Source: Candidatus Proximibacter danicus (lineage in GTDB: Bacteria > Pseudomonadota > Gammaproteobacteria > Burkholderiales > Rhodocyclaceae). From it: a stretch of 64,000 bases of DNA. Below, in pieces: positions 44,420 through 53,008 of this stretch. The stretch's first letter is position 1, and each line of letters opens with the position of its first letter. A model generated the notes under the pieces. The model saw nothing but the letters and a program-made list of their open reading frames with translations, was not told where the DNA came from and did not search any database. Location: positions 248,001-312,000 of the forward strand of contig JADJUC010000001.1 in the NCBI GenBank assembly GCA_016710885.1, read 5' to 3'. The position numbers and the translations under genes are program-made.

Positions 44420-46312
44420 TTAGCTCGCCAGCAAGTTCTTGATGTTTTCGATTGTCGACGGATCGTCGATGGTCGTCAGATCACCCGGATCACGGCCTTC
44501 GGCCAGCGCCTGCAGCGAGCGGCGCAGCATCTTGCCGGAACGGGTCTTTGGCAGCGCAGTGACGAAATGCACGCGGGCCGGGCGGCCGATGGCACCGAGG
44601 ATGCCGTCAACCGTTCCGAAAACTTCCTTCTCCAGCGCCTTGACCATCTCGGGCGTTGCCACCTTGGAGGCGTCCTTGACGACGGCGAAGGCCATCGGCA
44701 CCTGCCCCTTCAGCTTGTCCTCGATACCGACCACGGCGACTTCGGCGATGGCGGTGTGATTCTGGATCGCCTCTTCGATTTCGCGCGTTCCCAGGCGATG
44801 GCCGGCAACGTTGATGACGTCGTCGGTACGGCCGAGGATGGTGAAGTAACCATCGTCATCCTTGATCGCCCAGTCGTATGAGGAATAGACCAGCGGGTCC
44901 TTGAACAGCGTGAAATAGGTGCTGACGAAACGGTCGTCCTGACCCCACACGGTCGACAGACAACCCGGCGGCATCGGCGGGATGACGGCAGCGATGCCCT
45001 TTTCGTTGGCCTCGCACTCGGAACCGTCCTCGCGGAAGATCTTGAGGTTGTAGCCATAGACCGGGAAGCTCGGCGAGCCGAACTTGATCGGGGTCCGCTC
45101 GACGCCCGGCAGCGCGGCCAGCATCGGCCAGCCGGTTTCGGTCTGCCAGTAGTTGTCGATCACCGGCTTCTGCAGTTCGTTCATGAACCACTCGTGCGTC
45201 GGCTGGTCCAGCGGCTCGCCGGCCATGAAGATGTGCTTGAGCGAGGACAGGTCGTACTTGTGCATGTACGCCGGATCCTGCTTCTTCAGCACGCGGGCGG
45301 CAGTCGGCGCCGAGAACATGACGTTGACCTTGTACTTCTCGACAATCTGCCACCAGATGCCCGGATCGGGGCGCAGCGGCGTGCCTTCGTACATCACGGT
45401 GGCCATGCCGGCGATCAGCGGACCGTAGATGATGTAGGAGTGACCGACCACCCAGCCGATGTCGGACGTGGAGAAGTAGGTTTCGCCTTCGCCACCACAG
45501 TAGATGTGCTTCATCGACGAGGCCAGCGCCACGGCGTAACCGCCGGTGTCGCGCTGCACGCCCTTCGGCTTGCCGGTGGTGCCGGAGGTGTAGAGGATGT
45601 ACGACGGCTCGGAGGATTCCATCCACTCGCACGGCACCTGGGCATCCATGTGCTCGGCACGCAGCGTGGCGTAGTCGACGTCGCGACCTTCAACCTTGCT
45701 GGATTCCTTGACCAAGCCACGGTCAATCATCAGCACCTTGGCCGGCTTGTTCTCGGACAGCTCGATGGCTTCGTCGAGCAGGTGCTTGTAGGGAACCGCC
45801 TTGCCGCCGCGCATGCCGGCGTCGCTTGATACGATCAGCACCGGCTTGGCATCGTCGATGCGGGTTGCCAGCGAACCGGAGGCGAAGCCACCGAAGACGA
45901 CCGAGTGAATCGCGCCGATACGGGCCGAGGCCAGGATGGCGAAGCAGGCCTGGGCAACCATCGGCATGTAAATCAGGATGCGGTCACCCCTCTTGACGCC
46001 GAGGCTCTTGTAGATCGCCGCCATGCGCTCGACTTCGCGCTGCAACTCGGCGAAGGAATAAACCTTTTCTTCGTCGGTTTCGGTCGAAACAAAAATCAGC
46101 GCGTTGTCGTTCGGCCGCTTGGCTGCGTGACGATCGACTGCGTTATGGCAGAGGTTGGTCTTGCCACCGACAAACCACTTGGCAAACGGCGGGCGGGAAT
46201 AGTCGCAGACCTGGGTGAATGGTTCTTTCCAGTCGATCAATTGGGCCTGTTCCGTCCAGAACTGGTCAGGCTTTTCGATGGAATACTGGTGAAATTCCTT
46301 GTACGTCGTCAT
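44420..46312 (-). CDS. prpE: Propionyl-CoA synthetase
   Basis: A 630-residue AMP-forming acyl-CoA synthetase. The N terminus (YKEFHQYSIEKPDQFWTEQA) and DIGWVVGHSYIIYGPLIAGM are PrpE-like rather than Acs-like. Motifs: ILYTSGTTGKPKGVQR, DNYWQTETGWPML, GRTDDVINVAGHRLGTREIE, and PKTRSGKMLRRSLQ with the A10 lysine. It activates propionate (and probably acetate) to acyl-CoA, feeding 3-hydroxyvalerate monomers or the methylcitrate cycle. No other prp gene is nearby. It has its own terminator. Confidence 0.92.
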   Translation of the reverse strand: MTTYKEFHQYSIEKPDQFWTEQAQLIDWKEPFTQVCDYSRPPFAKWFVGGKTNLCHNAVDRHAAKRPNDNALIFVSTETDEEKVYSFAELQREVERMAAIYKSLGVKRGDRILIYMPMVAQACFAILASARIGAIHSVVFGGFASGSLATRIDDAKPVLIVSSDAGMRGGKAVPYKHLLDEAIELSENKPAKVLMIDRGLVKESSKVEGRDVDYATLRAEHMDAQVPCEWMESSEPSYILYTSGTTGKPKGVQRDTGGYAVALASSMKHIYCGGEGETYFSTSDIGWVVGHSYIIYGPLIAGMATVMYEGTPLRPDPGIWWQIVEKYKVNVMFSAPTAARVLKKQDPAYMHKYDLSSLKHIFMAGEPLDQPTHEWFMNELQKPVIDNYWQTETGWPMLAALPGVERTPIKFGSPSFPVYGYNLKIFREDGSECEANEKGIAAVIPPMPPGCLSTVWGQDDRFVSTYFTLFKDPLVYSSYDWAIKDDDGYFTILGRTDDVINVAGHRLGTREIEEAIQNHTAIAEVAVVGIEDKLKGQVPMAFAVVKDASKVATPEMVKALEKEVFGTVDGILGAIGRPARVHFVTALPKTRSGKMLRRSLQALAEGRDPGDLTTIDDPSTIENIKNLLAS

Positions 46313-46375
46313 TAGTTACCCTCTTGCTAATTAACCTGCACACATCGAATCATTCCGCCGGATGTCTTATTTGCT

Positions 46376-47497
46376 TCAGCTCCGGTCGCGAAAACGTTCT
46401 TTCAGTGCTGCCAACGGCAACTCAATGCCGCTTTCCTCCTGAACCAGTGCCAGCAGCGGCATCAATTCCGCTACCAGCAACCCCACATGCGGCCGCACCA
46501 TATTGGCATGGCCACCACGCAACAAATCCAGCGCATGCCCCAGTTTTGGCGGCGGCGTCACGGCATTGACCTTGCCGGCTGTCCCGACCAACCGGTTGCC
46601 ACCGGCGGCGATCGCCATTTTGAGGCGCTGCGCTGCCAGATCCAGCAAAGCCCCCGCCGAAGCCACGGGATCGGTCGGGCTGTTGGCGACGCCAAGACTG
46701 ACCGAGAGCTTCAGTCGCTGGCCGTGCGCCGCAATATTCGCCACCTCGATCGCCTCACGCAGGCGGTTACCAAAAGCCTCGCAGGAAATCTCCGGCGTTC
46801 CTGGTGAAATGACGGCAAACCAGTTGTCGTCATAATGCCCGAGGCTATCTTCCTTGCGGATCTTGCCCGCCACCAGGCGCGCAAACCGCAACTGCAATTG
46901 CTTCACCAGTTCATCACCGGCCTCGGCCCGCAGCGCATCAAAACGGTCAAAACCCAACACCATCACACTGACTTCACTGGCGTGGCGCGAGGCGTGTGAC
47001 AAGGCCTGCGCTGCCTGCAACTCGATGTACTTGCGGGTGAAGAGCCCGGTATCCGGGTCCTGCACCTGCTGATCCCGACTCTTCTCCAACTCACGCTGGG
47101 CCTGAGCCAGGCGAATCAACGACTCCAGGCGCGCGAGCAGCTCAGTTGCGCCCGTGCTCTTGGTTATGAAATCCGAAACCCCAAGTGCCTTGGCGCGCTC
47201 CTTCGACGATTCGTCTTCATCGCCGGAGATCAAGATCACCGGCATTTCCCGAATCCGTGCCAGGCGCGAATTCCGTACGCGGGCCAAGAGGCCGAAGCCA
47301 TCCAGCACTGGCATGCTCAGGTCACAGATAACGGCCCGGACCGTGTGGTCCAGCACCAACACCTGCCACCCCGCCTCGCCGTCGCCTTCTTCGCGGTAGT
47401 CATAGTGACCACGGATATGCTTGGCGATCGTAGCGCGCACCATGCGCGAATCATCGACAATCAACACGCGCGGCAACTGGTTCAGATTGCTGGCCAT
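46376..47497 (-). CDS. Response regulator with degenerate GGDEF domain
   Basis: A 373-residue protein (start MASNLNQLPRVL at 47497). The receiver domain is intact: VLIVDDSRMVR, phospho-Asp in VICDLSMPVLDGFG, and Lys in DFITKSTG. The GGDEF-like domain (about 155-290) carries YDDNWFAVI where GGDEF is expected, so it should not make c-di-GMP. A C-terminal extension (LDLLRGGHANMVRPHVGLLV...) of about 75 residues is unassigned. It ends 63 bases from the prpE start, possibly upstream in the same transcript. Confidence 0.88.
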   Translation of the reverse strand: MASNLNQLPRVLIVDDSRMVRATIAKHIRGHYDYREEGDGEAGWQVLVLDHTVRAVICDLSMPVLDGFGLLARVRNSRLARIREMPVILISGDEDESSKERAKALGVSDFITKSTGATELLARLESLIRLAQAQRELEKSRDQQVQDPDTGLFTRKYIELQAAQALSHASRHASEVSVMVLGFDRFDALRAEAGDELVKQLQLRFARLVAGKIRKEDSLGHYDDNWFAVISPGTPEISCEAFGNRLREAIEVANIAAHGQRLKLSVSLGVANSPTDPVASAGALLDLAAQRLKMAIAAGGNRLVGTAGKVNAVTPPPKLGHALDLLRGGHANMVRPHVGLLVAELMPLLALVQEESGIELPLAALKERFRDRS

Positions 47498-47848
47498 CCT
47501 GCCCTCACGCTCCACTCACACGGGAAGTACGAGCACTTTGCAGCCCGGCTACTCTAGTGCCACCAAAATTTCTCAGACAAGCCTTGAACGGGCTCATGCC
47601 AACTCCTTGGATAGGCGGGGCACCGTACGCTGCTGCTTCGCTAATTCATAATTACGAATTATAAACACAAAATCAGCGCGCTCAAACAATCGCGGTGCCA
47701 CCCCACCAAAGGCCCGCCAGCGCAAGAGAAAGATTACTCCATCCTGTGGGCAGGTTGTCTACCCCCAACCGCCACGAGCGAGGCCATCTTGAAAAAACAG
47801 TGGTTTGGCGGTTTACAAGCGGCAGTAATTGACATAAATTCCGCCGCT
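47498..47848. other. Intergenic region with AT-rich palindrome
   Basis: This 351-base divergent spacer holds no supported gene. It contains an AT-rich inverted repeat, TAATTC...GAATTA (47642-47661), in a locally AT-rich patch that could be a promoter or operator. An in-frame upstream ATG (47789) would extend the NlpC protein by 20 residues. Confidence 0.5.
47642..47661. promoter_or_regulatory. AT-rich inverted repeat TAATTC-N8-GAATTA
   Basis: A perfect 6-bp palindrome separated by eight bases, midway between divergent genes. It could be an operator or part of a promoter. No known regulator consensus is claimed. Confidence 0.35.
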
Positions 47849-48403
47849 ATGTCGATTTTCCGCACCGCCACCACTGCCATTCGTCGCCCTGCCTCGCCCT
47901 CCCTCCGTAACTTCGTACCGTTGATTGCGGCCGTCGTGCTGGCGTTTGGCATCGCAACGCCGGTTCAAGCCAATGAGGAAAGCCGTCGCCAGGACGACAG
48001 CACCTTCCTTGAGCGCTACACGAACAAGGCGCAGGATCTGATCCTCAAGGGCTTGGAGATGGTCGGCGTGCGCTACAGCCGCGGCGGCACCGACCCCGAT
48101 GCCGGTCTCGACTGCAGCGGCTTCGTGCAGCTGGTCTTCCGCGACGCCATTGGCCTTGGCCTGCCCAGGACATCGCGCGAGATGAGCGAAGTCGGCGACC
48201 GCGTAGACCACCAGGAACTCAAGCCGGGCGACCTCGTTTTCTTCAACACCATGCGCCGCGCCTTCTCGCATGTCGGCATCTACCTTGGCGAGGGCCGTTT
48301 CCTGCATTCGCCCCGTCCGGGCGGCGAAGTGCGGGTCGAGGATATGGGCAGCAGCTACTGGGTCAAACGCTATAACGGTGCCCGCCGGGTCGTCGAACGC
48401 TGA
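47849..48403 (+). CDS. NlpC/P60 family cell-wall peptidase
   Basis: A 184-residue protein with a signal-like N terminus (LRNFVPLIAAVVLAFGIATP, cleavage near VQANEE) and a C-terminal NlpC/P60 domain: catalytic Cys in GLDCSGFVQLVF, His in FSHVGIYLGEGRF and a third polar residue at FLHSPRPGG. It should cleave peptide bonds in peptidoglycan stems, usually D-gamma-Glu-mDAP. ATG 47849 (MSIFRTATTAIRR) is preferred over 47789. A strong terminator follows. Confidence 0.9.
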   Translation: MSIFRTATTAIRRPASPSLRNFVPLIAAVVLAFGIATPVQANEESRRQDDSTFLERYTNKAQDLILKGLEMVGVRYSRGGTDPDAGLDCSGFVQLVFRDAIGLGLPRTSREMSEVGDRVDHQELKPGDLVFFNTMRRAFSHVGIYLGEGRFLHSPRPGGEVRVEDMGSSYWVKRYNGARRVVER

Positions 48404-48441
48404 TTGTCAGATTTTTGGCAAGCGTCGCGCCTCACGCAAAC

Positions 48442-48464
48442 TGCCGCCAATGCGGCATTTTTTT
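48442..48464 (+). terminator. Intrinsic terminator after the NlpC/P60 gene
   Basis: TGCCGC-CAAT-GCGGCA stem-loop followed by seven T, 38 bases after the stop codon. Confidence 0.88.
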
Positions 48465-48475
48465 CGCCATTATTC

Positions 48476-48494
48476 GATAACGGTTCTCATTTAC
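48476..48494 (+). promoter_or_regulatory. Candidate Fur box upstream of the iron-binding protein gene
   Basis: GATAACGGTTCTCATTTAC matches 13 of 19 positions of the Fur consensus GATAATGATAATCATTATC. It lies about 80 bases before the iron(III)-binding protein start, suggesting repression when iron is sufficient. Matched by eye. Confidence 0.5.
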
Positions 48495-48574
48495 AAATCA
48501 AAAAACTCGCGTTAGAATCGTCGCAAATATTCCACTTCTTGTTCAACGACTATCAAGCAGGACACACTCAAACC

Positions 48575-49599
48575 ATGCTCAAGACGATTACCCGCCCACT
48601 GATCGGCACGCTGCTCGCGGCAGCACTGCTTGCCAACGCCAGCGCCGAAGAGAAAGTGCTGAACCTCTACTCGGCCCGCCACTACCAGACCGACGATGCG
48701 CTCTATGCCAATTTCACCAGGCAGACCGGGATCAAGATCAACCGCATTGAAGGCAAGGAAGAAGAGCTTCTTGAGCGCATCAAGAACGAAGGCAGCAACA
48801 GCCCAGCCGATGTGCTGCTGACCGTTGACGCCTCGCGCCTTGCCAAGGCGCACGAGCTGGGACTGTTTGTGCCGGTGAAGTCGAAGGTTCTGGAATCGCG
48901 CATTCCGGCCAATCTGCGTACCGATGACTGGTTTTCCTTCTCCACCCGGGCCCGCGTGATCGTCTACAACAAGGCCACCGTCAAGCCAGCGGACGTGCAG
49001 AACTACGAAGACCTCGCCAACGCCAAGCTGAAGGGCGCCGTCTGCACGCGCTCCGGTTCGCACCCCTACAACCTCTCGCTGATGGCCTCGATCATTTCCC
49101 ACCAGGGGGAAGCGGCTGCGGAAAGCTGGGCCAAGGGCGTCGTCGCCAATTTCGCGCGCGCACCGAAGGGTGGCGATACCGATCAGATCAAGGCGGTGGC
49201 AGCCGGCGAATGCGGCGTCGCCATCAGCAATTCGTACTACGTGGCACGCCTGATGCGTTCGGAAAAGGCAGCAGACAGGAAGGTCATGGAAAAAGTTGGC
49301 GTGATCTGGCCAAACCAGAAAACGACCGGCGCACATATCAACGTTTCCGGCGGCGGCGTATTGAAGCACGCCCCCACAAGGAAGCGGCGGTGAAGTTCCT
49401 CGAATACCTGGCTTCCGACGAGGCGCAGCGCTACTTCGCCGATGGCAACAACGAATGGCCGGCCGTCGCCAGCGTCAAGGTCAGCAACCCGGCACTGGAA
49501 GCGCTCGGTGCGTTCAAGGCCGACAGCATTCCCGTCGGCAATCTGGCGATGTACGCCGTAAAGGCGCAGGTGATTTTCGACAAGGCTAGCTACCGCTAG
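48575..49599 (+). CDS. Iron(III) ABC transporter substrate-binding protein, frameshifted near the 3' end
   Basis: A FbpA/FutA-type periplasmic protein with signal peptide (MLKTITRPLIGTLLAAALLA, cleavage near NASAEE). It contains EKVLNLYSARHYQTDDALYA, TRSGSHPYNLSLMASII and the twin-tyrosine iron ligand in CGVAISNSYYVARLM. At about 49370 the frame (GGGVLKHAP) slips; the next frame continues HKEAAVKFLEYLASDEAQRY and ends VIFDKASYR at 49599. One base restores about 341 residues. Its permease and ATPase genes follow, though on different strands. Confidence 0.9.
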
Positions 49600-49659
49600 C
49601 CGCCTGCCCGCCAGTCAGGCATTACAACAAACGCTCCGCACTGCCGGGGCGTTCTGCTT

Positions 49660-51294
49660 TCAGCGGCGAGCGCGGGCAATCTGCCGTGAGAGGGCAATCA
49701 GCGGCACGATACCGACGGCGACAATGGCCAGTGCTGCAGTCGAGGCTTCGGCCAGACGTTCGTCCGAAGCCAGCGTGTAGGTTTGCGTGGCCAGCGTGTC
49801 GAAGTTGAATGGGCGCATCACCAGCGTTGCCGGCAACTCCTTCATGACGTCGACGAAGACCAGCAGGCCGGCGGTGAACAGACTGCCGCGCAGCAGCGGC
49901 ATATGCACCCGGCGCAGGGTCTCGCCTTGCGAACAGCCCAGGCTTTTCGCCGCATCGTCCATGCTCGGCGTGATCTTCGAAAGGCTGGCGCCCACGGTCT
50001 GCAAAGCCACGGCGAGAAAACGCACGAGGTAGGCATAGACCAGTGCAGCAATGCCGCCGGTGAGCAACAGCCCCGGGTTGGTGCCGAAGGCCGACTGCCA
50101 GCTGGTGGCGATCAGATTGTCGAGACGCGTCACGGGGATCAGCACGCCGACCGCGATGACCGAACCCGGCACGGCATACCCCAAGCCAACCGCACGATTC
50201 AGCCCCCGTGCCAGCAAGCCCTTCGACTGGCGGGCGGCATAGGCCAGCAGCAGCGCCAGCATCACCGCACAGACGGCCGTCACCCCGGCCAGGACAAAAC
50301 TGTTGCGCGCCAGCATGAGGAAACGCTCGCCATACTGGGTCTCGGCTTCTGCCAGCGAAAGTCGCAGCAGCAAGCCCCCCGGCAATAGAAACCCGACTGT
50401 CAGCGGCAATGCGCAAACAACGAAAGCGACGGCAGCGCGCCAGCCGGAGAGCCGACGGCCCGACAGGGGGCGATTGCGGCCAGTGGTGTTGTGGAAGCGG
50501 GCTCGTCCTCTTGATAGACGCTCCAGCGCCAGCAAGAGGATAACGAAACCGAGCAGCACGGCCGCCAGTTGAGCGGCAGCGATGCGATCTCCCAGCGAAA
50601 ACCAGGCGCGATAGATGCCGGTGGTGAAGGTCTGTACGGCGAAATAGGAAACGGTGCCATAGTCGGCCAGCGTTTCCATCAGCGCCAGCGCAGTACCGGC
50701 AGCCACCGCCGGCCGCGCCAGCGGCAGGGAAACGCGGAAGAACGACGCCCAGGCACCAACCCCCAGTGTGCGCGCCGCTTCCAGCATGCCGCTGGCGCGC
50801 TCCAGAAAAGCCGCGCGGGCGATCATATATACGTAGGGATAGAGAACAAAGACGAACATGGTGATGGCGCCGCCCAGCGTGCGCACATCGGGAAACCAGT
50901 AATCGCCCCTGCTCCAACCGAAAGTTTCGCGCAGCGTCGTCTGCAGCGGCCCGACGAACTGCAGGAAATCGGTGTAAACATAAGCCAGCACATACGCCGG
51001 CATGGCCAACGGCAAGACCAGCGCCCACTCGAACACCCGGCGCCCGGGGAAATCGTGCATGGCCGTGAGCCAGGCGGTGACCACGCCAACGACCGTCACA
51101 CCGAAGCCAACACCGAGACACAGCCACAGCGTATTGCCGATATATTCCGGCAACACCGTCGATGCCAGATGTGTCCAGGTTTCGCCCGTGCCGCCCGAAA
51201 ACACGTTGAGCAGCACGCTGGCGATCGGCATGCCGACCAGCAGGGCGATAACGAGAGAGAACGTCAGCAGCGGGCTAAAACCTTGGCGAGTCAT
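49660..51294 (-). CDS. Iron(III) ABC transporter permease FbpB type
   Basis: A 544-residue double-length permease with about 12 transmembrane helices and two EAA loops, in AARTLGVGAWASFFRVSLPL and AAKSLGCSQGETLRRVHMPL. This duplicated architecture is typical of FbpB/SfuB/FutB iron permeases. It is intact. It is convergent with the substrate-binding gene (49599/49660) and divergent from the ATPase gene, an unusual arrangement since fbpABC are normally one operon. A weak hairpin near 49650 may terminate one or both. Confidence 0.92.
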   Translation of the reverse strand: MTRQGFSPLLTFSLVIALLVGMPIASVLLNVFSGGTGETWTHLASTVLPEYIGNTLWLCLGVGFGVTVVGVVTAWLTAMHDFPGRRVFEWALVLPLAMPAYVLAYVYTDFLQFVGPLQTTLRETFGWSRGDYWFPDVRTLGGAITMFVFVLYPYVYMIARAAFLERASGMLEAARTLGVGAWASFFRVSLPLARPAVAAGTALALMETLADYGTVSYFAVQTFTTGIYRAWFSLGDRIAAAQLAAVLLGFVILLLALERLSRGRARFHNTTGRNRPLSGRRLSGWRAAVAFVVCALPLTVGFLLPGGLLLRLSLAEAETQYGERFLMLARNSFVLAGVTAVCAVMLALLLAYAARQSKGLLARGLNRAVGLGYAVPGSVIAVGVLIPVTRLDNLIATSWQSAFGTNPGLLLTGGIAALVYAYLVRFLAVALQTVGASLSKITPSMDDAAKSLGCSQGETLRRVHMPLLRGSLFTAGLLVFVDVMKELPATLVMRPFNFDTLATQTYTLASDERLAEASTAALAIVAVGIVPLIALSRQIARARR

Positions 51295-51305
51295 GGCGAT
51301 CCATT

Positions 51306-51324
51306 GTGAATGCGAATTATAATT
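51306..51324 (+). promoter_or_regulatory. Candidate Fur box between fbpB and fbpC
   Basis: GTGAATGCGAATTATAATT matches about 12 of 19 Fur-consensus positions. It lies 12 bases from the permease start (minus) and 68 bases before the ATPase start (plus), so one site could control both. Matched by eye. Confidence 0.4.
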
Positions 51325-51391
51325 GACTGGACAGTCTTACCGTACCGGTTCCCTTCGTCGCTTTTCTTGCTGGCCGCATCGCAACTACGCC

Positions 51392-52513
51392 ATGGCTCAC
51401 CTCGAACTCCAGGATCTCAAGCAAAGCTATGGCACGCATGTCGTCGTCAACGGCGTTTCGTTCCGCGTCGAAACCGGCAGCATCGCCTGCCTGCTCGGAC
51501 CTTCCGGCTGCGGCAAGACAACGCTGCTGCGCTGCATTGCCGGCTTTGAACCGGTGGCCGCTGGCGAAATCCACCTCGAAGGAAAACTTGTCAGCCGTGC
51601 CGGCTATGCATTGCCACCGGAAAAACGGCGGATCGGCATGGTCTTTCAGGACTACGCCCTCTTCCCCCATCTGACCATTGCCGGCAACATCGCCTTTGGT
51701 CTTGGCGCCACGCCAAACAACGAGCGTGCTGCACGGGTAACGCAACTCCTTGAAACCGTCGGCCTTGCCGGCCAGGGCGAAAAATTCCCGCACGAGCTCT
51801 CCGGCGGCCAGCAACAACGGGTCTCACTAGCCCGCGCGCTGGCACCGAAACCCGAACTGATCCTGCTCGACGAGCCCTTCTCCAACCTCGACGTCGATCT
51901 GCGCGAACGCCTCTCGCACGAGGTGCGCGAAATCCTCAAGCGTGAGGGCATGACTGCGGTGCTGGTCACCCACGACCAGAACGAAGCCTTCGCCATGGCC
52001 GACGAAATCGGCGTCATGGACGAAGGCCGCATCCAGCAATGGGACACGCCCTACAACCTTTACCACCAGCCGGCCAACCGCTTTGTTGCCGACTTTGTCG
52101 GCCAGGGTGTTTTCCTGCCCGGGCAGGTGATCAGCGCGCATGAAGTGGAAGTTGAACTCGGCACCCTGCACTCGGCCCTCCCGCTCGAGTGCAGCCAGGG
52201 TTGCATGGCCTGCGGCAAGGAGTGCGGCGTCGATGTGCTGCTGCGCCCGGATGACATCATCCATGACGACAGGAGCACGCTTCAGGCGGAGGTGGTGCAC
52301 AAGGCGTTTCGTGGCGCCGACATCCTCTACTCCTTGCGCCTCGTGAGCGGTGTGCGCGTGTTGTCGCTGGTTCCCTCGCACCACAATCACGCGCTGGGCG
52401 AGAAAATCGGCATCCGTCTGGACGTCGATCACGTTGTCGCCTTCAAGACGCCGACGCGGCAGTTCGCATCGGGAAGCGGCCCGAAAGTTGTTCCCGTCAC
52501 TTTCCGCGCATGA
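51392..52513 (+). CDS. Iron(III) ABC transporter ATPase FbpC type with cysteine cluster
   Basis: A 373-residue ABC ATPase: Walker A GPSGCGKTTLL, signature LSGGQQQRVSLARAL, Walker B LILLDEPFSNLD, H-loop VLVTHDQ. The C-terminal TOBE-like regulatory half (about 240-373) contains Cys267, 271, 274 and 278 in the segment LECSQGCMACGKECGVD, a C-x3-C-x2-C-x3-C pattern that could bind iron or an Fe-S cluster and tune transport. ATG 51392 (MAHLELQDLKQ) is preferred over upstream codons. It overlaps the aat start by four bases. Confidence 0.92.
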   Translation: MAHLELQDLKQSYGTHVVVNGVSFRVETGSIACLLGPSGCGKTTLLRCIAGFEPVAAGEIHLEGKLVSRAGYALPPEKRRIGMVFQDYALFPHLTIAGNIAFGLGATPNNERAARVTQLLETVGLAGQGEKFPHELSGGQQQRVSLARALAPKPELILLDEPFSNLDVDLRERLSHEVREILKREGMTAVLVTHDQNEAFAMADEIGVMDEGRIQQWDTPYNLYHQPANRFVADFVGQGVFLPGQVISAHEVEVELGTLHSALPLECSQGCMACGKECGVDVLLRPDDIIHDDRSTLQAEVVHKAFRGADILYSLRLVSGVRVLSLVPSHHNHALGEKIGIRLDVDHVVAFKTPTRQFASGSGPKVVPVTFRA

Positions 52514-53008
52514 TTTCCTGGCTCGTCGACGACGCGCCCTTTCCTCCCGTAGAACAGGCACTGACCGAACCCAACGGTCTGCTGTGTGCCGGCGCCGACC
52601 TCTCGCCGGCACGCATCCTGGCCGCCTACCGCGCGGGGATCTTTCCCTGGTTCTCCGCCGGCCAACCGATTCTCTGGTGGTCACCAAACGCATTCGGTCG
52701 AAACCTGGAAGGACGGGCAACTTGTCGGAGGCTTGTACGGGCTGGCCATTGGCCGCATGTTCTACGGCGAATCGATGTTCTCGCACCGCACCGATGCCTC
52801 GAAGATCGCTGCCGCTCACCTCGCCCGTTTTCTTGAGACGCACGATTTCGGCATGGTAGATTGCCAGATGCGAACCGACCACCTCGCCTCGCTGGGTGCC
52901 CGGGAAATTCCCCGGCAGGACTTCCTTGAGCGCCTACGAACGCTCTGTCAGGCTGATGTAGCGCCTGCCCGCTGGCCAGCCAGCGGGCAGTTTTCGACTG
53001 GAGTTGAA
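52510..53008 (+). pseudogene. aat: Leucyl/phenylalanyl-tRNA-protein transferase Aat with internal deletion
   Basis: The first 55 residues (MISWLVDDAPFPPVEQALTE to GQPILWWSPN) and the C-terminal half (THSVETWKDGQLVGGLYGLA, GESMFSHRTDASKIAAAHLA, DHLASLGAREIPRQDFL) of Aat are present in different frames and join at about 52688. Some 65-75 residues that should lie between LWWSP and HSVETW are absent, about 210 bases. Aat adds Leu/Phe to N-terminal Lys/Arg for N-end-rule degradation; as read, the protein would be dead. The frame then runs without stop into ate. Confidence 0.85.
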
